Of a DNA stretch of 10,804 nucleotides, positions 6,476 to 10,804 are shown one piece after another (the stretch's first letter is position 1; every line of letters begins with the position of its first letter). Source of the stretch: Sphingomonadales bacterium (GTDB taxonomy: Bacteria; Pseudomonadota; Alphaproteobacteria; Sphingomonadales; Sphingomonadaceae); NCBI GenBank assembly GCA_018067055.1, contig JAGPVK010000228.1:1-10804 (forward strand), given 5' to 3'. The position numbers and the translations under genes are program-made. Below the pieces are notes generated by a model. It saw nothing but the letters and a program-made list of their open reading frames with translations, did no database searches and was not told the DNA's origin.

Positions 6476-6784
6476 TTACAGTCTGTTGCGCGGTAGAATA
6501 AGACCGGGCGCAGCCATTGGCGGAATGCCTGACGCCTGCCGGTCTGCCAGATAAGCCACCGCTCCCTCCTCGCTAACCTGAATTGCCTGCACTTTCACGG
6601 AACGGCAATTTTCAGGCCTTGATCGAACTGCGGCTATTATTTGCCAGCCCGCCTTGCCTTTGATACGGGAGAGCCCAATCCCGTCATGTGAGACCCAAAA
6701 TATGAGCGCATCAAATCTCGACAGCATCATCCAGAGGAATGCCGAAACGATGGCCGCCGAGATCGATGGCGGCTTGAGCTTCAT
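6476..6784 (-). CDS. Unrecognised 102-residue membrane-anchored protein
   Basis: A 102-residue protein I cannot place in a family. Residues about 8-31 form a hydrophobic segment (SISAAIVSAFLWMM, then LSRFDALIFWV) interrupted by R23 and D25, which could be an uncleaved anchor. The rest looks soluble, with one cysteine (C60) and a proline-rich tail (GIPPMAAPGLILPRNRL). Evidence that it is a real gene: AGGA lies 6 bases before the ATG, and a promoter with TTGCTA and GATAAT 17 bp apart sits just upstream. It is divergent from the lasso-B2-type gene. Downstream it ends 25 bp before the Fur box of the iron operon, on the same strand, with no clear terminator between, so some read-through into exbB is possible. 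Confidence 0.62.
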   Translation of the reverse strand: MKLKPPSISAAIVSAFLWMMLSRFDALIFWVSHDGIGLSRIKGKAGWQIIAAVRSRPENCRSVKVQAIQVSEEGAVAYLADRQASGIPPMAAPGLILPRNRL

Positions 6785-6810
6785 GGCGTTTCCTACGAAG
6801 TTGTATTCAC

Positions 6811-6839
6811 ATTATCCTGCGCGCTTTACTGCCTAGCAA
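6811..6839 (-). promoter_or_regulatory. Sigma-70-type promoter for the 102-residue gene
   Basis: On the minus strand TTGCTA (6834-6839, four of six to TTGACA) and GATAAT (6811-6816, five of six to TATAAT) are separated by exactly 17 bp. The -10 element ends 26 bp before the ATG at 6784. It occupies the 88-bp region shared with the divergent lasso-B2-type gene, whose own promoter must overlap it; only a poor plus-strand match (TTGTAT at 6801, TTTACT at 6825) is seen. Confidence 0.5.
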
Positions 6840-6872
6840 CATGGCAGAAATCTTTACCACGTTGCCTCGACC

Positions 6873-7346
6873 ATGATGAAAGTCATCAAGCGGAAATTTG
6901 TGACGGCAACACAGCAGTCGCCGCTATTCTATCTCTGGTTCATTCCGGCCTGGCTTCTTCTCGGCTTCACCCGGCTTGTCATTGTCACCGTGACGTTCAG
7001 GCGCTTTGCCCATTGGCTGGGGATGCATGACGGCCTCGCCCCGCGTACACCGCTGACCACCCGGGATCAGGAAATCCGCGCGCGGGCGATCAGCAAGGCG
7101 ATAACCATTGCATCCAAATATGCGCCATGGACGGCCAATTGCTTTCCGCAAGCCATCACCGCGCGGGTGATATTGGGATTTTACGACATTCCCTATGCGC
7201 TGTTTTTCGGCGTGAGGCGCAGCAATACCGGAGAAGAAGGGAGCGAACTGAAGGCCCATGCTTGGGTGGTGTCGGGACGGGTCAGCGTCACCGGAGGCCG
7301 CAGCTTCGGTCAATTCACATCGGTGGGCTGCTTCGTTTCGAACTGA
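6873..7346 (+). CDS. Stand-alone lasso peptide B2-type protein (transglutaminase-like)
   Basis: A 157-residue protein of the Transglut_core3 / lasso peptide biosynthesis B2 type, the cysteine-protease fold that cuts the leader from lasso precursors. Residues about 17-40 form a hydrophobic N-terminal segment (SPLFYLWFIPAWLLLGFTRL). The core has the nucleophile C90 in WTANCFPQAITARVIL, the YALFFGVRR strand and H129 in LKAHAWVVSG. The third, acidic residue expected some twelve positions after the histidine is not visible; GG stands there (141-142). No lasso precursor, cyclase or PqqD-like recognition protein is encoded nearby, so maturation of a lasso peptide is unproven and another processing role is possible. 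The start is ATG 6873 or 6876; neither has a clear Shine-Dalgarno. It is convergent with putA, 23 bp apart. Confidence 0.82.
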   Translation: MMKVIKRKFVTATQQSPLFYLWFIPAWLLLGFTRLVIVTVTFRRFAHWLGMHDGLAPRTPLTTRDQEIRARAISKAITIASKYAPWTANCFPQAITARVILGFYDIPYALFFGVRRSNTGEEGSELKAHAWVVSGRVSVTGGRSFGQFTSVGCFVSN

Positions 7347-7369
7347 TCGGTTGAAAATACCAAGAAGCC

Positions 7370-10300
7370 TCAGGTCAGTAGCGAGACATTGCCGCCCGCA
7401 GCGGTGGTGTCGATACAGACGTGCCGTTCCACCAGACATTGGTGGTCGAAATTTTCTTCGGTGATCAGCGGGATCAGCGCTCCGTCGCGTTTTGCGAGAG
7501 CCTTGCGAATGGCACGGATATCGTCGCTTTCGCTCCAGCAGACCACGGCATCGATACCGATCAGTTCGGACAGAGCTTCCCGCGGTACAAATCCGTCGAG
7601 CGCCTGCTCTCCCTCGGCACCGGGGACGCAAATCAGTGGTACACAGCCCTGTCCGCGAGCCGTCTCCGCCTGTTTCCTAGCCTCTGCCACGGTCGGACCG
7701 AGGCATAAGATTGTTCCCCGCGCATAGGTGAACAGTTCATTCGATTCACCGGTCGGCCCCGGCATCATGTCAGAGCTGCGCGGCTGCGTATCGGCTGCCG
7801 GCAGCTGGTCAAGTGCGGCTTGCACCGTTTCCCGCGCCAGTTGCTGGTCGTGAATGACTGGTGTTGCCGATCTGGAATGTTGATAAAAGCGCGGCAGATA
7901 ATGCGGTCCGCCGGCCTTCGGGCCGGTACCGGAAAGGCTTTCGCCGCCAAAGGGCTGCGAACCGACAACAGCGCCGACCTGGTTGCGGTTGACGTAAATA
8001 TTGCCGACCTTCAATGCGCCGGTCAGCTTTTCAATGCGCCGCTCGATCCGGGTCTGCAGTCCGAAGGTGAGCCCGTAGCCGCGCCCATTGATATCGCTGA
8101 TCACGGTGTCGAGCTCATCATGTTCAAAAGTGGCTACATGCAAGACCGGGCCGAATATCTCTTCTGCCAGATCGTTGATGCCGCCGATCTTGATCACCGC
8201 CGGTCCGACAAAATAGCCGTCATCCGGACAATCCAGCTGCAGCAGCAATCGGCCTTCCTGCTTTGCCGTGGCGATATGCTTGCTGATCTTGTCATGCGCT
8301 GCCTGATCGATCACCGGGCCGATATCGGTCGACAGCCACCAGGGATTGCCCATCTCCAGCGCTTCCATCGCACCCTGCAGCATGTTCAGAAATGGCTCGG
8401 CGATGTCCTTTTGCAAGTAAACAACCCGCAAGGCCGAACATCTTTGGCCGGCGGACTGGAAAGCAGAGGTGATGATATCCCGGACGGTTTGCTCCGGCAA
8501 AGCGGTCGAATCCGCAATCATGCAGTTCAGGCCGCCGGTCTCGGCGATCAGCAGTGAATCCGCCTGGCCATTTTCCGCGATATTGCGGTTGATGGTCTGC
8601 GCGGTTGCGGTCGAGCCGGTGAAACACACGCCGTGGACGCGGGGATCGCCGCTGATCGCGGCACCCACCGTCGCTCCGGGGCCAGGCAGCAGCTGAAGCG
8701 CGGGCAATGGCACACCGGCTTCGTGCAACAAATTGGTCGCCAGAGCTGCGATGAGCGGTGTCTGGTCCGCCGGTTTCGCCAGCACTGCATTGCCCGCAGC
8801 CAGCGCCGCAGCCACCTGGCCGGTGAAAATCGCCAGCGGGAAATTCCATGGCGAGATGCAGCTGATCGTGCCGCGTGGCTCGAGCTCGGGCATTTTTTCG
8901 GCTTCTTTGGCGTAGAAGCGCAAGAAGTCGACCGCCTCGCGCAGTTCCGCGATCGTGTCGAACTGGGTTTTGCCCGCTTCCCGCGCCAGCAATGCAAAAA
9001 TCTCGCCATGATGCTGTTCAAACAGATCGGCAGCACGCCGCAGAACCGCCGCCCGCTGGGCAACTGGAGCGTCCCAGATCCGCGCATCTTCGATGGCTTC
9101 ACGGGCCTGGCTTTCGTCCGCCTCGATTACTTCGCCAACCTGACTGTCCTTGAGTGCCGGGTTGAATATCTTGTGCGCAGTGCCGCTGGTGACCGGTCGC
9201 ACAGTGATCGCCGACGACCGCCAGAGCTTTTCGGCAAAGGGCGCACGCTCTGCCACATAATCATTCATATCGCTGCGATTGGCCAGATCCCAGCCGCGCG
9301 AATTGATCCGTTCCGGCTGATAGAGATCGGCGGGCTTGATGATCTTCGACTGGCTCGCTTGCTGATCGGCCTTCAGCGTCTCGAACGGATCGGTGGCGAT
9401 CAATTCGGCGGCCACCGTGTGATTGGCCAGCTGGTTGACAAAGGACGAGTTGGCGCCATTTTCGAGCAGACGGCGAACAAGATAAGCCAGCAATTCACGA
9501 TGCTTGCCGACCGGTGCATAAATCCGGGACCGGACTTTTTCATTGCGGAGCAAGGCATCGTGCAGGGTTTCGCCCATGCCGTGCAGCCGCTGAAATTCAA
9601 AATCCTGCTGGTTGCCGGCCATTTCCAATATCGCCGCAACGCTGTGCGCATTGTGCGTGGCAAATTGCGGATAGATGCGATCGGTCATGTTCAGCAACTG
9701 GGACGCGCAGCAGATATAGCTGATATCCGTCGCCGATTTTGTCGTGAATACCGGAAAGTCGGGTACGCCGTCCATCTGTGCGCGCTTGATCTCGCTGTCC
9801 CAATAGGCGCCCTTGACCAGCCGTACCATGATCTTTCGATCGAGCTGGGTGGCAAGCGAATAGAGCCAGTCGAGCACATAGCTTGCGCGTTTGCCAAAGG
9901 CCTGCACGACGACGCCGAAGCCGTCCCATCCTGCGAGACGCGGGTCGCTGAGCACCATCTCGATCATGTCGAGCGACAGACCAAGACGATAGGCTTCTTC
10001 AGCATCGATATTCAGACCGATATTGGCGTCGCGGGCCGCTCGAGCTAGTTCGCCGACGCGATCGGCCAGTTCGGGAACCGCCTTGGCCTGCTGGCTCATC
10101 TCGTAGCGGGGGTAAAGAGCCGAAAGTTTGATCGAGAGGCCCGGGTTTTCGCGCAAGTCGTCGGAAATGGCGACTTTGGCGATTTCCTGTATTGCATCCG
10201 CATAAGCAGCGAAATATTCATCCGCGCCTTCCTGCGTGATCGCGGCCTCGCCCAGCATGTCATAGGAATAGGTTGCGCCCTTGGCCTTCCATTTCTCAGC

Positions 10301-10804
10301 CCGCTTCAGCGCAAGCTTCATATCTTCGCCGAGAACGAACTGGTTGCCGAGTTCTTTCATTGCCTGCCGGACAGCGAGACGGATCACCGGTTCACCCAAA
10401 CGCTTGATCGCCCCCCGCAGGGCGTCGAGCGGCCCACGGCTTGCCGGCTTGTTGATCACGCTGCGCGTCATCTCCAGCGCGTAGGTCGATGCATTGACCA
10501 GCGAGCTTTCCGACTGTCCGATATGATCGCGCCAGTTGGATGGCCCGATCTTGTCTTCGATCAGCGCATCGATTGTCTGGCTGTCGGGTACCCGCAACAG
10601 CGCTTCTGCCAGCGTCATCAGGGCGAGGCCTTCATCCGTGGAAAGACCATATTCGCCAAGAAAACTCTCGGTCAGCGTGGGTCCGGAAGCACTGCGCACT
10701 TCCCGGACAACCTGGATCGCCCGTTCCTGAATACGCTTGCGCATATGTTCGTCCGGTCCGAAATTCGATATCAGATAGTCCAGAATTTCGGCTTCGTCGG
10801 TGCG
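7370..10804 (-). CDS. putA: Bifunctional proline dehydrogenase / P5C dehydrogenase PutA (5' end off window)
   Basis: Oxidises proline to glutamate in two steps with a channelled P5C intermediate. 1144 residues are visible; the frame stays open past an internal ATG at 10744 to the right edge with protein-like sequence (RTDEAEILDYLISNFGPDEH), so the true start lies outside. In visible numbering, the FAD-dependent proline dehydrogenase barrel is about 110-480 (LSIKLSALYPRYE, LVKGAYWD, RIYAPVGKHRELLAYLVRRL). The NAD-dependent P5C dehydrogenase is about 535-985, with PWNFPLAIF, general-base E755 in LIAETGG and nucleophile C789 in SAGQRCSA. A further C-terminal domain ends in ERHVCIDTTAAGGNVSLLT, the conserved tail motif of long PutAs, which marks it as type B. 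The barrel begins only about 110 residues from the visible start, so a ribbon-helix-helix DNA-binding domain like that of E. coli PutA is unlikely. Confidence 0.96.
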   Translation of the reverse strand, partial: RTDEAEILDYLISNFGPDEHMRKRIQERAIQVVREVRSASGPTLTESFLGEYGLSTDEGLALMTLAEALLRVPDSQTIDALIEDKIGPSNWRDHIGQSESSLVNASTYALEMTRSVINKPASRGPLDALRGAIKRLGEPVIRLAVRQAMKELGNQFVLGEDMKLALKRAEKWKAKGATYSYDMLGEAAITQEGADEYFAAYADAIQEIAKVAISDDLRENPGLSIKLSALYPRYEMSQQAKAVPELADRVGELARAARDANIGLNIDAEEAYRLGLSLDMIEMVLSDPRLAGWDGFGVVVQAFGKRASYVLDWLYSLATQLDRKIMVRLVKGAYWDSEIKRAQMDGVPDFPVFTTKSATDISYICCASQLLNMTDRIYPQFATHNAHSVAAILEMAGNQQDFEFQRLHGMGETLHDALLRNEKVRSRIYAPVGKHRELLAYLVRRLLENGANSSFVNQLANHTVAAELIATDPFETLKADQQASQSKIIKPADLYQPERINSRGWDLANRSDMNDYVAERAPFAEKLWRSSAITVRPVTSGTAHKIFNPALKDSQVGEVIEADESQAREAIEDARIWDAPVAQRAAVLRRAADLFEQHHGEIFALLAREAGKTQFDTIAELREAVDFLRFYAKEAEKMPELEPRGTISCISPWNFPLAIFTGQVAAALAAGNAVLAKPADQTPLIAALATNLLHEAGVPLPALQLLPGPGATVGAAISGDPRVHGVCFTGSTATAQTINRNIAENGQADSLLIAETGGLNCMIADSTALPEQTVRDIITSAFQSAGQRCSALRVVYLQKDIAEPFLNMLQGAMEALEMGNPWWLSTDIGPVIDQAAHDKISKHIATAKQEGRLLLQLDCPDDGYFVGPAVIKIGGINDLAEEIFGPVLHVATFEHDELDTVISDINGRGYGLTFGLQTRIERRIEKLTGALKVGNIYVNRNQVGAVVGSQPFGGESLSGTGPKAGGPHYLPRFYQHSRSATPVIHDQQLARETVQAALDQLPAADTQPRSSDMMPGPTGESNELFTYARGTILCLGPTVAEARKQAETARGQGCVPLICVPGAEGEQALDGFVPREALSELIGIDAVVCWSESDDIRAIRKALAKRDGALIPLITEENFDHQCLVERHVCIDTTAAGGNVSLLT

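Noticed and set aside
6801..6830. Plus-strand promoter TTGTAT / TTTACT for the B2-type gene
   Set aside because: Only three and four of six consensus matches with an 18-bp spacer; such matches are expected by chance in this AT-richer gap.
7341..7352. Short inverted repeat AACTGATCGGTT between the B2 and putA ends
   Set aside because: It matches its own reverse complement at only 10 of 12 bases, has no real loop and no T run, so it is too weak to call a bidirectional terminator.
8633..10048. 471-codon open frame on the plus strand opposite putA
   Set aside because: It runs antisense through the conserved PutA catalytic domains and shows no family motifs.
10744..10804. Start of putA at the ATG ending at 10744
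   Set aside because: The frame continues upstream for 20 more codons of protein-like sequence to the window edge, so the gene is treated as truncated by the window.

Overview
The window looks like chromosomal DNA of an alphaproteobacterium, most likely a member of the Sphingomonadales (Sphingopyxis/Sphingorhabdus-like). Support for this is moderate-to-high GC, a type B PutA without an N-terminal DNA-binding domain, a stand-alone lasso-B2-type protein with the N-terminal hydrophobic segment usual in sphingomonads, and a Fiu-type TonB-dependent receptor packed with its own energising genes. The taxon is inferred from protein style, not from a marker gene.

Left edge (1-372): the last 16 codons of a plus-strand gene, then about 310 bp holding what looks like a decayed plus-strand reading frame broken by an in-frame TAG. 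No intact gene is evident there.

Main block (373-6475, all minus strand): a compact seven-gene iron-uptake operon in the order exbB, exbD, tonB, TonB-dependent catecholate-siderophore receptor (Fiu/PiuA family), piuC (Fe(II)/2-oxoglutarate dioxygenase family), a ferric-reductase-like haem membrane protein, and a small secreted PepSY-like protein. Three junctions are 4-bp ATGA overlaps, exbB-exbD is 4 bp apart, and the tonB stop lies 17 bp before the receptor ATG. A good Fur-box match overlaps a perfect TATAAT hexamer upstream of exbB. An imperfect hairpin sits between the receptor and piuC and may set their relative expression. Together the genes supply an outer-membrane receptor, its inner-membrane energy transducer and likely redox/processing functions for the imported ferric complex, probably under iron repression.

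Middle (6476-7346): a divergent pair sharing an 88-bp intergenic region. The minus-strand gene is a 102-residue unrecognised membrane-anchored protein with a clear promoter and ribosome site. The plus-strand gene is a stand-alone lasso peptide B2-type (transglutaminase-like) protein with its Cys and His but no obvious acidic third residue. No precursor peptide, asparagine-synthase-like cyclase or PqqD-like partner is visible.

Right (7370-10804): putA, the bifunctional proline dehydrogenase / P5C dehydrogenase, on the minus strand and running off the right edge, so its N terminus and promoter are not seen. I found no tRNA, rRNA, CRISPR array, insertion sequence or large repeat.
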